NCBI RefSeq assembly: GCF_018613855.1
Contig: NZ_JAGGPK010000050.1
Span: 23,263-87,262 of the forward strand
From: Arthrobacter sp. ISL-30
Lineage (GTDB): Bacteria > Actinomycetota > Actinomycetes > Actinomycetales > Micrococcaceae
Direction of reading: 5' to 3'
Length of the DNA: 64,000 nucleotides
In this document: in pieces, positions 44,090 through 52,292 of the stretch
Layout: every line of letters starts with the position of its first letter
Position numbering within the stretch: position 1 is the stretch's first letter
Translations under genes and position numbers: made by a program
Notes under the pieces: model-generated
Seen by the model: only the letters and a program-made list of their open reading frames with translations
The model's database searches: none
Told to the model about the DNA's origin: nothing

Positions 44090-45421
44090 TTACGCTCTGG
44101 TTTCAACTCCCGGAGTCGAACCAACCCGGGCAGGCACCCGCCCCAGCAGCAGGACGGCCAGCATAAAGCAGGCGGCTCCGCCTCCAAGCAGGGCCAATGT
44201 CAGTCCGTTGAAGGCGGCATCCGTCACCGGAATGAAGACGACGACGCCGGCAGTCACCACGGCGGCGGCGGAGCGCCCGCGAGCGTGGACTGCCGCTGTC
44301 GGACGTTCTTCAAGCCTGCCAAAGATGAGCAGGACCGGAATCAGGAGAACCACGACGCCGGCCAACACCAGCGGCCGCGCCCACCACCACTCCGCCGTCC
44401 CCGACGCCGGCTTCGGGAAGTCCGTCAGGAGCAGCAGCCCGGTCATCCCGACCAGCAGCGGGAGGTGCCAGAGGTAGATGGTCATGGAGCGGCGGCCCGC
44501 CACTCCCACTAGCCAACGCACCCAGCGAACGGAGGCAGCCCACTCAATCCCCGGCCGCAGCAGTTGCAGGGTGGCGGCTTGGGACACGCCAAGCAGGAAG
44601 AGGCAGAAGTTCGGCGGGTTCAGGTTCACGAGCATATTGCCCGTGTAGAGTCCCAGGCCCGTCACCAGTCCCAGCAGGAGATTGCTGCCTGCGATGACGC
44701 CGATCAGCCAGCCCTTGCTGCGGCCGGCCATGACGCCGTCGGCCATGAAGAACCCCAGCTGTTGCACCACACACCACAGGAAGACCATGTTGATGAAGGC
44801 CAGGTACGGCAGCGCCCCGCGGAGGCAGTCGACGGCGACGACAGCGGCTACCAGCCCGGTGAGGGTCAGCCGGGGCGCAATTTCGTGCATCCGCGCGAGC
44901 AGCGGAATGCTGAGCTGGGCTGCGAGGTACGCAGCAAGGAACCACAGCGGCATGCCGGCACCTGTGGCCATCAATTGGATGACCTGGGGATCCACCCCGC
45001 TAAGCCGCGCGGCCCAGAGACCCGTGAACATCACTGCGAGCAGCGCGGCAGCGGGTCGAATGAGGCGCAGCAGCCGGGTCTGGGCGAACTCGGCGCCGGT
45101 ACCGTGCCGGGCCCTAAGCCTTCGCCACGATTGCAGTCCTGTAATGCCGCCCACGACAAAGAACAGCGGCATGACCATCAGGACCCAGATGACGGGGACG
45201 AACCACGGCTGCTCGGCCAGTGTGTTTTCGGTGGTGACCGTCCCGTCAGGATGAAGCACCGGGCTGACCATCATGCAGTGGCCTACCACAACAAGCGCCA
45301 GGCAGAAGAAGCGGGCGAAATCGATCGCGGTGTCCCGTTGCGGCTGGCCCGCCAGGCCCTCCCGCGGCCGAACCCCTCCAGCGTGGTCCTCGACTGGCTT
45401 CAGTTGCCTCGGTATTCCCAT
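44090..45421 (-). CDS. Membrane acyltransferase 3 family protein
   Basis: Membrane protein of 443 residues with about ten hydrophobic helices. It begins the domain with RDTAIDFARFFCLALVVVGHCMM, where the conserved Arg/His of acyltransferase-3 proteins appear, and later has SMTIYLWHLPLLVGM, the typical penultimate helix motif. Family members O-acetylate cell-surface sugars or antibiotics (OatA-like). No secreted SGNH domain is attached, and the acceptor is unknown. GTAGGAG precedes the ATG. It converges on the AMP ligase and has no obvious operon partner. Confidence 0.87.
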   Translation of the reverse strand: MGIPRQLKPVEDHAGGVRPREGLAGQPQRDTAIDFARFFCLALVVVGHCMMVSPVLHPDGTVTTENTLAEQPWFVPVIWVLMVMPLFFVVGGITGLQSWRRLRARHGTGAEFAQTRLLRLIRPAAALLAVMFTGLWAARLSGVDPQVIQLMATGAGMPLWFLAAYLAAQLSIPLLARMHEIAPRLTLTGLVAAVVAVDCLRGALPYLAFINMVFLWCVVQQLGFFMADGVMAGRSKGWLIGVIAGSNLLLGLVTGLGLYTGNMLVNLNPPNFCLFLLGVSQAATLQLLRPGIEWAASVRWVRWLVGVAGRRSMTIYLWHLPLLVGMTGLLLLTDFPKPASGTAEWWWARPLVLAGVVVLLIPVLLIFGRLEERPTAAVHARGRSAAAVVTAGVVVFIPVTDAAFNGLTLALLGGGAACFMLAVLLLGRVPARVGSTPGVETRA

Positions 45422-45554
45422 CGCGCTCCTACAGAAGACGCTGTGAAAACGTGAAGACGTTGTGCAAACGCTTCATCCCTTCCTGCTGACTCCATTGTCC
45501 GCCCCGGGCCCGAGCTTGGTACAGCAAATCGACACAGGAGACCTGGAAGGGACG

Positions 45555-45947
45555 CTAGCCGAGGAGCAGCGCCAACAAGCCAAGGACGACGGCGAGCAAC
45601 GGCATCGTGCCCTGGATCAGGGCGGGGCGGAGGTACTGGCGACCGCTCGCGGCGAGGACGACGGCGGCGAGCAGCATCGATCCGCAACAGCTGAAGATGA
45701 GGGTCCAGCCGACGTCGGTATAGCCGAATGCTATGGCAAAAAGGCCCACCAGCGCTCCAATTGCCAGGAAGAGATTATAGAAACCCTGGTTGAAGGCCAG
45801 TCCCCTGGTGGTCTCGGCGTCGGCCTGGGAAGTGAGCCTGAACCGCTTCCACGTCGCGGGCCTGGTCCAGGTGACCGACTCCATGGTGAAGATGTAGACG
45901 TGCAGGAGAGCGGCAAGGAGCGCAAAAGCCAGGGAAGCGGGCATCAT
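45555..45947 (-). CDS. DUF1304-family small membrane protein
   Basis: Protein of 130 residues with four hydrophobic helices. It carries the DUF1304 hallmarks HVYIFTMESVTWTRPATWKRF near the N-terminus and NQGFYNLFLAIGALVG after it. Function is unknown; the family is often found as a single gene in actinobacteria and enterobacteria. The two adjacent ATG codons at the start leave a one-codon ambiguity. Length is normal. Confidence 0.85.
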   Translation of the reverse strand: MMPASLAFALLAALLHVYIFTMESVTWTRPATWKRFRLTSQADAETTRGLAFNQGFYNLFLAIGALVGLFAIAFGYTDVGWTLIFSCCGSMLLAAVVLAASGRQYLRPALIQGTMPLLAVVLGLLALLLG

Positions 45948-46026
45948 GGGCTGATCCTAGCCCGCCAAACCAGCGAGGATCTCAAACGCGCTGGCCCGGT
46001 GCCCGGGGCTCATTGCTGCGGGGTAT

Positions 46027-46287
46027 CTATTGCTGATAACCCTCGACCTCGCTTACAGGCCTCACCTCCGCCTCGGACGGGTCCTCCCCCGCAACCTGCC
46101 TGGCCCTGCGCTGGCGTAGCAGGTCCCAGCACTGATCCAGGTCCTGCTCCACCTGGCGCAGCCTTGACCTGCGCTCTTCGCCAGCGGTGCCTGTTCCATC
46201 CCCCTGGTCCTCGCCGGATTCTGAGCGAAGCTGGTGCTCCTCGTCCACCAAGGATTGAATGCGCTGCAGAATGTCCTGGTTGTCCAT
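46027..46287 (-). CDS. DUF2630-family small protein
   Basis: Acidic protein of 86 residues: MDNQDILQRIQSLVDEEHQL, a low-complexity EDQGDGTGTAGEE spacer, then RLRQVEQDLDQCWDLLRQRRAR. This heptad-rich helix pair matches DUF2630, a small actinobacterial family of unknown function, probably a coiled coil. The ATG at 46287 has GGAAGG upstream; the frame to 46371 is not family-like. Confidence 0.85.
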   Translation of the reverse strand: MDNQDILQRIQSLVDEEHQLRSESGEDQGDGTGTAGEERRSRLRQVEQDLDQCWDLLRQRRARQVAGEDPSEAEVRPVSEVEGYQQ

Positions 46288-46475
46288 CGCTTTTCCTTCC
46301 TGCCTCCGGAATTCCGCCGGTTCAGCCAAACTACGTCTCCTCAAAATATGAGGCGGGGATGTGCTGTGCAAGGGCAGTTCAGGAACTCTTGACTCGACAA
46401 TGAGTGAGTGGTTGCTTGGGGATAGGTGGCGCGGAAATGTGTGCGGGTTCTATTTAGCGGGACAAGCGAGGCGGA

Positions 46476-46509
46476 TTTTGTAGCGGCTGGTCTTTTGTAG
46501 CGGCTGGTC
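46476..46509. repeat. 17-bp perfect tandem duplication
   Basis: TTTTGTAGCGGCTGGTC occurs at 46476-46492 and immediately again at 46493-46509, upstream of the DUF2231 gene, probably within its promoter region. Confidence 0.7.
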
Positions 46510-46547
46510 ATTAAGGAAGTTTCAGTATCTTTCTGTCAGGAGGAACC

Positions 46548-47057
46548 GTGGATAATGAACTCTCTCCCCAACAGCGGGCCAAGCGGCCACACACTGCGCT
46601 GGCCGGACCCTACGGACATCCCTTTCATCCGGTTCTGGTAACCATTCCCATCGGGGCCTGGACCGCGAGCATTATTTTCGACGTCGTGGCACTGTTCGCT
46701 GACGACAAGGAAGCGTTTGTGCGGGGGTCCCTCTGGCTGGTCGGCATCGGGGTTCTCGGCGCCCTGATGGCCGCAGTCTTTGGTTTCATGGACTTCCTGA
46801 CACTCACCTCCGGAACCAAAGCCCGGCGAACAGCTATTGTCCATATGACGCTAAACCTGACGGTAATAGCCCTGTTCATTGTCAGCTTCATTATTCGGGC
46901 CAACAGCGGCTATGACGCTCTTAGTATCCCCGCGTTCGTCGTCAGCCTGATCGCCTATGCACTGGTGAGCGTCTCCGGTTATATCGGCGGCATATTGGCT
47001 TACCATTACGGCGTTCGCGTCGCCGATGAAGCAACGCAAGCCGAAGGATTCCGGTAG
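46548..47057 (+). CDS. DUF2231-family membrane protein
   Basis: Protein of 169 residues with four hydrophobic helices. YGHPFHPVLVTIPIGAWTASIIFD near residue 23 is the DUF2231 signature, with the conserved HPFHP histidines that suggest metal or heme contact in related proteins. Function is not established. The GTG start follows a strong AGGAGG. It stands alone; the acetyltransferase downstream begins after 39 bases and may be co-transcribed. Confidence 0.85.
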   Translation: MDNELSPQQRAKRPHTALAGPYGHPFHPVLVTIPIGAWTASIIFDVVALFADDKEAFVRGSLWLVGIGVLGALMAAVFGFMDFLTLTSGTKARRTAIVHMTLNLTVIALFIVSFIIRANSGYDALSIPAFVVSLIAYALVSVSGYIGGILAYHYGVRVADEATQAEGFR

Positions 47058-47096
47058 ATCGTTGGGCACAAAATCATGGTCCTTTAGAGTGTGCGG

Positions 47097-47636
47097 ATGA
47101 GGGCGAACACCACTCCACTGGTCCATGGTGCCGGAGTGAGGCTCCTGGAGGCATCCGACGCTTCGTTCCTGGCGGCTGCCTATGCCGCGAACAAAGAGCA
47201 CCTCGCCCCTTGGGAGCCAAAGCGAAGCGACGACTTCTTCACGGTTGAACATCAACGAAAGATCATCGACTTAAAGCTGGCCCACCATGCGGGCGGCTAT
47301 GAATTGCCTTGGGTACTCGTGGCTGACCACCACATTATTGGGTGCCTCACCTTGGCGGGGATCGTCCGTGGCTCCTTTCTCAGTGCGAACCTTGGCTATT
47401 GGGTGGACCGCACCTACAACGGTCTGGGAATTGGCTCGGCCGCCGTCGCCTTTGCCGTGCGGGAAGCGAAGGAAATTGGCCTTCACCGTGTGCAGGCCGC
47501 GACGCTCCTGCACAATATGGGTTCGCAAAAGATCCTGGAACGTGGCGGATTCCAGGAAATAGGGGTGGCGCCGGCCTACCTGGAAATTGCAGGCTCGTGG
47601 CAGGACCACAGGTTGTATCAACGAATTCTCTTCTAG
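47097..47636 (+). CDS. RimJ/RimL-type GNAT acetyltransferase
   Basis: Acetyltransferase of 179 residues. GVRLLEASDASFLAAAYAANKEHLAPWEP is the usual RimJ-family opening, LGYWVDRTYNGLGIGSAAVAFAV holds the acetyl-CoA loop, and RVQAATLLHNMGSQKILERGGF the C-terminal Asn/Ser motif. It may acetylate protein N-termini or a small amine. GTG 47091 is an alternative start two codons earlier; neither has a good ribosome site. Confidence 0.85.
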   Translation: MRANTTPLVHGAGVRLLEASDASFLAAAYAANKEHLAPWEPKRSDDFFTVEHQRKIIDLKLAHHAGGYELPWVLVADHHIIGCLTLAGIVRGSFLSANLGYWVDRTYNGLGIGSAAVAFAVREAKEIGLHRVQAATLLHNMGSQKILERGGFQEIGVAPAYLEIAGSWQDHRLYQRILF

Positions 47637-47671
47637 CCTGCCCTTCGGAAATATTGATAAAGCCAACGGAA

Positions 47672-47700
47672 AATGCCCCCGCCTGTAAGGCGAAGGCATT
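47672..47700. terminator. Imperfect hairpin between convergent genes
   Basis: AATGCC/GGCATT outer arms and GCCT/AGGC inner arms between 47672 and 47700 fall between the convergent RimJ-like gene and the Nramp-like gene, followed by an AT-richer stretch. A likely bidirectional terminator. Confidence 0.5.
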
Positions 47701-47746
47701 ATCCGCTTTATTTCGCGGGCGATTTGTTTCGAGGCTTTTGTCGGTC

Positions 47747-49042
47747 TTAGTTGAGCAAAGTGCTGATGAGCCTGGCGGACGTGGCCAGAATGGCTACAAG
47801 GCCGATGACTCCGAAGAGATTGTGCCACCAGCGATTGCGCAGGTCCCCCATCAGCTGCGGCCTGTTGCTCATGATGAACAGCAGGATGCCCAGCATGGGC
47901 GAGATCAGGACGGTCAGGGACTGGGCGATGACGATCAGGCCCACTGGCGAGGACTGGAATGCCAGGGTGATCGCCAGTCCAAAGGCCAGGATGATGCCGG
48001 TCACCACGCGGGCGGTAGGCGATCCGGCGGCAGCACCTCGTCCCACGGCATCCGAAAGCATGGTTCCGCCCGCGGTGGCATTGGCAATCATTGAGGAGAA
48101 TGCTGCGCCGGACAGGCCGAGGGCAAAGATCATGGAGCCTACGGGACCGGCCAGGGGCGCGAAGACGGAGGCCAGGGCGTTGATCGAGGAGGCTTCCGCT
48201 CCGGTCTTGCCCAGCACCGAGGCGGAGACCACGATGACGAGGGCTGTCATGATGCCGGGAGCCACGATGCCCGGGATGGTGTCAACGAGGGTGATGTCGC
48301 GGTAATCCTGGCGGGTACGGCGGTGTTCCTTGATGCCGTAGGAGTTGTAGAACGCGGCGTTGATGGAGAAGTTAGTGCCAACCAGTGCGACGACGAGGAT
48401 CTCGCTGCCCGGAGGCAGTTGGGGCGCCATTCCTTCCAGGGACCTGTACCAATCCGGCTGGGCGACGACGGCGCTGGCGACGAAGGCGAAGGCCATGAGC
48501 GCCACGATGACCAGTAGGACCTTTTCCACGATCCCGTAGACGTTGCGGAACGCCAGGACGAACCCGACGGCCGCGGTGCAGACAACCGTCCAGAGGACTG
48601 GGGAGCCGCCGAACACAAGCGAGAGCCCCAGGCCGGAGCCAACGGCGTTGCCGACGGAGAACATGAGCGTAATTCCGAACACGCCGAATCCTGCAAGGAC
48701 GCCTACTGGCTTGCCCAAATGGTCCTTGATGGAGCTGATGAGCGACGTGGGGGACACAATTCCCAAACGGACGCTCATGTCCGTGAAGAAGATCATGAGG
48801 ATGGTGGATACCGCGATCACCCATATCAGGGTGTACTGGTAACCGCTGCCCGCCTGAACGGCAGTGGCAAGGTTTCCAGGCCCGAATTGCCAGGCACCCA
48901 CCACGAAGGCCGGGCCCATGAGCCCGAGGTAACCGAGCAAGGACCGGCGTTTGCCCGCCTTGCCTTCAACAGGACGCTCTTGAGGCGTGATCGTATGCTG
49001 TTCTCGCGGACGAGGGTCCATAGTCTTATTCTGCTCGCTCAT
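47747..49042 (-). CDS. Nramp-fold transporter lacking the canonical metal-binding motifs
   Basis: Transporter of 431 residues with about eleven helices and overall Nramp (SLC11) similarity. In helix 1 the usual DPGN is GPGN (residues 54-57), so the metal-binding Asp is Gly. In helix 6 the usual MPH region reads GTNFSIN (222-228), so the metal-binding Met is also lost. The DMSVRLGIV segment after helix 2 is conserved. The ATG at 49042 follows GGAGG. It lies downstream of a DapA-like aldolase gene opposite a LacI regulator, a catabolic setting. I infer that the substrate is probably not Mn2+/Fe2+, and may be Mg2+-like or an organic compound. Confidence 0.8.
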   Translation of the reverse strand: MSEQNKTMDPRPREQHTITPQERPVEGKAGKRRSLLGYLGLMGPAFVVGAWQFGPGNLATAVQAGSGYQYTLIWVIAVSTILMIFFTDMSVRLGIVSPTSLISSIKDHLGKPVGVLAGFGVFGITLMFSVGNAVGSGLGLSLVFGGSPVLWTVVCTAAVGFVLAFRNVYGIVEKVLLVIVALMAFAFVASAVVAQPDWYRSLEGMAPQLPPGSEILVVALVGTNFSINAAFYNSYGIKEHRRTRQDYRDITLVDTIPGIVAPGIMTALVIVVSASVLGKTGAEASSINALASVFAPLAGPVGSMIFALGLSGAAFSSMIANATAGGTMLSDAVGRGAAAGSPTARVVTGIILAFGLAITLAFQSSPVGLIVIAQSLTVLISPMLGILLFIMSNRPQLMGDLRNRWWHNLFGVIGLVAILATSARLISTLLN

Positions 49043-49116
49043 GGCGAGTCCTCCTTCTACAGCTGCACTGCTGTGGGTCGTCATTGACCGGCTTGGAGAG
49101 TGGTGGGTTTTGTGGG

Positions 49117-49164
49117 GAAGGACGGCGGGCACTAACAGCCATCTGCGGTGGCCCGCCGTCCTTC
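49117..49164 (-). terminator. 14-bp hairpin between the DapA-like and Nramp-like genes
   Basis: GAAGGACGGCGGGC (49117-49130) pairs perfectly with GCCCGCCGTCCTTC (49151-49164) around a 20-base loop. It begins 17 bases past the aldolase stop and lies before the transporter start, so it could reduce transcription of the second gene or protect the first message from decay. Confidence 0.65.
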
Positions 49165-49181
49165 GATGTCCCGCAGGAACG

Positions 49182-50117
49182 TCAGGCAGGTACGGTGACG
49201 TTGCCGAGGTTGGCGGACTTGAGGGCCAGCGCGATTTCCTCGCCGGCACCCGGCGCCAGGGGAAGCAGGGGCGGGCGTACGGTGGCGTGTTCAAGAATGC
49301 CGCGGGCGACCAGGCCTTCCTTCAGCGCGACCGTTCCCTCCATGTGTGATCCGCGGTGGTACACGTTCCTGGTTACCGGGAGCAGGCGGTCGTGGATTTC
49401 GCGGGCGGCTGCGTAGTCGCGGGCCTTTCCGGCTGCAATCAGTTCCACCAGCGGTTCAGGGGCGAGGCCGCCGTAGCCAACGAGGGCTCCGTCGACGTCG
49501 AACATGGTGTGCAGCAGGTATTCGTCATGGCAGGTCAGGATCTGGAGTTCCGGGTTTTCCTGCCGCAGCACGGGGATTTCGATGTCCCACCTGCGCATGT
49601 TGCGCACGCCGTTCTTCGTGGCAAAGACTCCGGGCTGTGCGGCGATCTCGAGCTGGGTTTCCAGGTCGTAAGTAGCCTTGGTGGCGTCCGGGTACTGGAA
49701 CAGGATCAGCGGCAGCCCGCTGGTCTCGTAGATTTCACGGTAGCGAGTCTGCGGCGCGCCCTTTTGGTAACCGAAGCGCAGCCAGCCGTGCGAAGGATAG
49801 ACAAGGCCGGCAGCTGCCCCGGCGGCAACAGCCCGCTCGGCCTCGAGCGCGGCAACCGTGTTTCCTTCAGCGGTGATGCCTGCAATGATCGGCAGCTTGC
49901 CATCCACGGCTTCGCGGAACGCGGAGATAACGAGTGCCTGCTCATCCTGGGTCAGGAACGTGCCCTCCCCTGCGTGCCCCAGGACAACCAGGCCCTTGAC
50001 GCCGTCGATGCTGGCCAGCCAGCCGCCCAGCCGATGGATGGCGTCGACGTCGACGCTGCCTTCGCGGGTAAACGGGGTTACAGGAGCGGGAACCAATCCG
50101 CGGAGATCGATGGTCAT
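49182..50117 (-). CDS. DapA/N-acetylneuraminate lyase-family aldolase
   Basis: Class I aldolase/dehydratase-type TIM barrel of 311 residues. The Schiff-base lysine is Lys168 in VFATKNGV and the catalytic Tyr142 is in LFQYPDA. The usual GTTGE loop is changed to GHAGEG (48-53), so it is unlikely to be true DapA. Family alternatives are 5-dehydro-4-deoxyglucarate dehydratase, KDG aldolase or related sugar-acid enzymes. It lies opposite a LacI regulator and in line with the Nramp-like transporter, which points to inducible catabolism of a small acid. Confidence 0.85.
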   Translation of the reverse strand: MTIDLRGLVPAPVTPFTREGSVDVDAIHRLGGWLASIDGVKGLVVLGHAGEGTFLTQDEQALVISAFREAVDGKLPIIAGITAEGNTVAALEAERAVAAGAAAGLVYPSHGWLRFGYQKGAPQTRYREIYETSGLPLILFQYPDATKATYDLETQLEIAAQPGVFATKNGVRNMRRWDIEIPVLRQENPELQILTCHDEYLLHTMFDVDGALVGYGGLAPEPLVELIAAGKARDYAAAREIHDRLLPVTRNVYHRGSHMEGTVALKEGLVARGILEHATVRPPLLPLAPGAGEEIALALKSANLGNVTVPA

Positions 50118-50175
50118 GAAAATTACCTCTGTCTTGTTGATCGTCCGTCACTTCCAGTTTGCCAGCTAAAGTGAG

Positions 50176-50193
50176 AACGTTTGCGGGAACGTT
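50176..50193. promoter_or_regulatory. Twin AACGTT operator in the divergent LacI/DapA-like region
   Basis: AACGTT occurs at 50176-50181 and 50188-50193, each within a GAACGTTT(G/T)C stretch, exactly 12 bp apart. It lies between the DapA-like gene (starting leftward at 50117) and the LacI gene (50256), the expected place for a LacI operator. Confidence 0.6.
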
Positions 50194-50255
50194 TTCAGTC
50201 TGCGGCGCGTCCCACCTCACTGTCAAGAGGTCAATGCCAACTGGGAGGAAATAGA

Positions 50256-51320
50256 GTGTCTACTAAGACAGCCTTGATGAGGAGAACGCGCATGGAACCG
50301 CCCGCCCCAGGTACGAATGTCACGCTGCGGGACGTCGCTGCGGCCAGCGGGGTGAGCATTTCCACAGCCAGCCGCGCCCTCGATGAGCGCGGCAAGGCCA
50401 CCCGTTCAGCCGCAGCTGCGCACGTTCGCAAAGTAGCGGAGGAATTGGGGTACCGCCGAAATTCCTTCGCCTCCAGTCTGCGCCGGGGTGAAACCCGCAC
50501 TCTGGGCGTGCTGGTACCGCGCCTTAGCGACACCGTGATGGCACTGATGTTCGAAGAACTCGAGCGGGCGGCGTCCACTCGAGGCTACTTCGCCATGGTG
50601 GCCACCAGCGGCGATGATCCGGACGACGAAAGGCGGGCCGCTGAAACGCTCCTGGACCGAAACGTGGACGGGCTGATCCTCGCGACGGCCCGGCTCGACG
50701 ACGAACTCCCCCGGCTCCTGCGCGAGCGCGGAGTGGCGCACGCACTGGTCCTCCGTACGGACGGGGTGAGCCCGTCTTCCCTTGGCGACGACGAAGTGGG
50801 CGGGTACCTGGCAGTTCGCCACCTCATCGACCTCGGCCACCAGGACATCGCGGTGGTGACCGGGCCGTCCTTCACCTCGACCGCAATCGCACGCCTCGCC
50901 GGCGCTCGCAGAGCTTTGGTTGAAGCAAACATTGCCTCGCCTGAAAACTGGCTGGTGGCGGCCGGTTACGGGATTGAGAACGGGTTCTCGGCCGCAGAAA
51001 TGCTGCTGAATGAACGCGGGGAGAAACGGCCCACCGCGATCTTCGCCGCCAATGACAACATCGCCCTGGGCATCATTGCCGCGGCCCAGCGTTCCCGACT
51101 CGCTATCGGCCGGGACCTTGCCCTGGTCGGCTACAACGACACACCCCTGTCAGCCCGACTCCCGACCCCCCTCACTTCGGTCCGCGTGCCCCTGGATCAG
51201 ATTGCCGCGAATGCCATCGACCTCATCGTCGACCCCAACAAAGAGCCGCGCGTCCGGAAATCCATGCCCACGCTCATTCCGCGCGAGTCGAGCGGGCCGC
51301 CGAAACGTTCCTCCAACTGA
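50256..51320 (+). CDS. LacI-family transcriptional regulator
   Basis: Regulator of 354 residues. The helix-turn-helix NVTLRDVAAASGVSISTASR and hinge are followed by a PBP-like domain with LGVLVPRLSDTVMALMFEELE, AIFAANDNIALGII and LVGYNDTPLSARLPTPLTSVR. GTG 50256 has GGGAGG upstream. An internal ATG (50277) is possible; the upstream frame is not supported. It is divergent from the DapA-like aldolase/Nramp-like genes and probably represses them through the AACGTT pair. Confidence 0.88.
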   Translation: MSTKTALMRRTRMEPPAPGTNVTLRDVAAASGVSISTASRALDERGKATRSAAAAHVRKVAEELGYRRNSFASSLRRGETRTLGVLVPRLSDTVMALMFEELERAASTRGYFAMVATSGDDPDDERRAAETLLDRNVDGLILATARLDDELPRLLRERGVAHALVLRTDGVSPSSLGDDEVGGYLAVRHLIDLGHQDIAVVTGPSFTSTAIARLAGARRALVEANIASPENWLVAAGYGIENGFSAAEMLLNERGEKRPTAIFAANDNIALGIIAAAQRSRLAIGRDLALVGYNDTPLSARLPTPLTSVRVPLDQIAANAIDLIVDPNKEPRVRKSMPTLIPRESSGPPKRSSN

Positions 51321-51344
51321 CCTCCAACAACGTGACGGGGAGGG

Positions 51345-52283
51345 GTGAATGCGGTGAGGGCATGGACATTCGGGGGCGGCCGACGACGAGTGGCTGCGAT
51401 GGTGCTCACGCTCGCCTTCGTCGCGCTCGCCGTCGTTCTCGGCGTGGTTCTCGCCGCCCAGCCTGGCACGCCGCCCGGCGCCCAGCCGGCGACTCACCCG
51501 GCCACCCAGTCCAGCACCTCGGCCGACACCCGGCCTGGCACCCAGGCCGGCAGCCCGCCGTCGTCCGCTTCTCCTACGGCGACCACGCCAAGTTTGATGA
51601 CGGGCTCCGCTACCCCGACCACACCCCCGGCCGCAGAACCATTCCCGCCTTCGCTTCGCGGCCAGGACTTGGCTGTCATCCCGGGCGCCGGCCGCGTGGT
51701 GGCTCTGACCTTCGATGCCGGGGCCAACGCAGCAGGCCTGCCGAAGATCTTGTCCACCCTCTCAGCCAAGGGCGTTCGAGGGACCTTCTTCCTGACCGGA
51801 AACTGGGCAGCGGCAAACCCTGCTGGCGTCAGCCAGATCGCTGCCGCAGGCCACCCTATAGGCAACCATTCCATGACCCATCCCGGGTTTACTGGCCTCT
51901 CCGATGACCGAATTGCACAGGAAGTTTTGGCAGCCGAGCAGGCTATCCGTGCCGCCGGAGGCGATCCCCGGCCTCTGTTCCGCTTCCCCTATGGAGAACG
52001 GGATGCCCGGACCATAGCCGCGGTGAACGGCCTCGGGTATGTGGCAGTCCGTTGGACTGTGGACACCCTGGGCTGGAAGGGCACCAGCGGCGGCATCAGC
52101 ACCCAAACCGTCACGGACAGGGTGCTTGCGAGCCTCCAGCCTGGTGAGATCGTCCTCATGCATATCGGCTCGAATCCAGACGACGACTCCACCCTGGACG
52201 CCGATGCCCTGAGCCAGATGATTGACCGGATCAGTGCTGCGGGTTATGGCTTCGTCACCCTTGGCGAACTGCACGTCGGATAG
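51345..52283 (+). CDS. Membrane-anchored polysaccharide deacetylase (NodB domain)
   Basis: Protein of 312 residues. An N-terminal signal anchor (about 15-38) is followed by a Pro/Thr/Ser/Ala-rich linker (about 40-100) and a NodB fold. Catalytic motif 1 is TFDAGAN with Asp124; the second Asp of the common TFDDG is Ala, as in some PdaA-like variants. Motif 2 is NHSMTHP with the two metal histidines, motif 3 RFPYG, and the final His is in LMHIGSN. It should deacetylate peptidoglycan or another acetylated glycan outside the cell. The GTG start follows ACGGGGAGG. It stands 24 bp after the LacI gene. Confidence 0.85.
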   Translation: MNAVRAWTFGGGRRRVAAMVLTLAFVALAVVLGVVLAAQPGTPPGAQPATHPATQSSTSADTRPGTQAGSPPSSASPTATTPSLMTGSATPTTPPAAEPFPPSLRGQDLAVIPGAGRVVALTFDAGANAAGLPKILSTLSAKGVRGTFFLTGNWAAANPAGVSQIAAAGHPIGNHSMTHPGFTGLSDDRIAQEVLAAEQAIRAAGGDPRPLFRFPYGERDARTIAAVNGLGYVAVRWTVDTLGWKGTSGGISTQTVTDRVLASLQPGEIVLMHIGSNPDDDSTLDADALSQMIDRISAAGYGFVTLGELHVG

Positions 52284-52292
52284 GCGCGGACG

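Noticed and set aside
49182..50117. True dihydrodipicolinate synthase (dapA) of lysine biosynthesis
   Set aside because: The conserved GTTGE loop is changed to GHAGEG, and the gene lies in a LacI-controlled catabolic setting.
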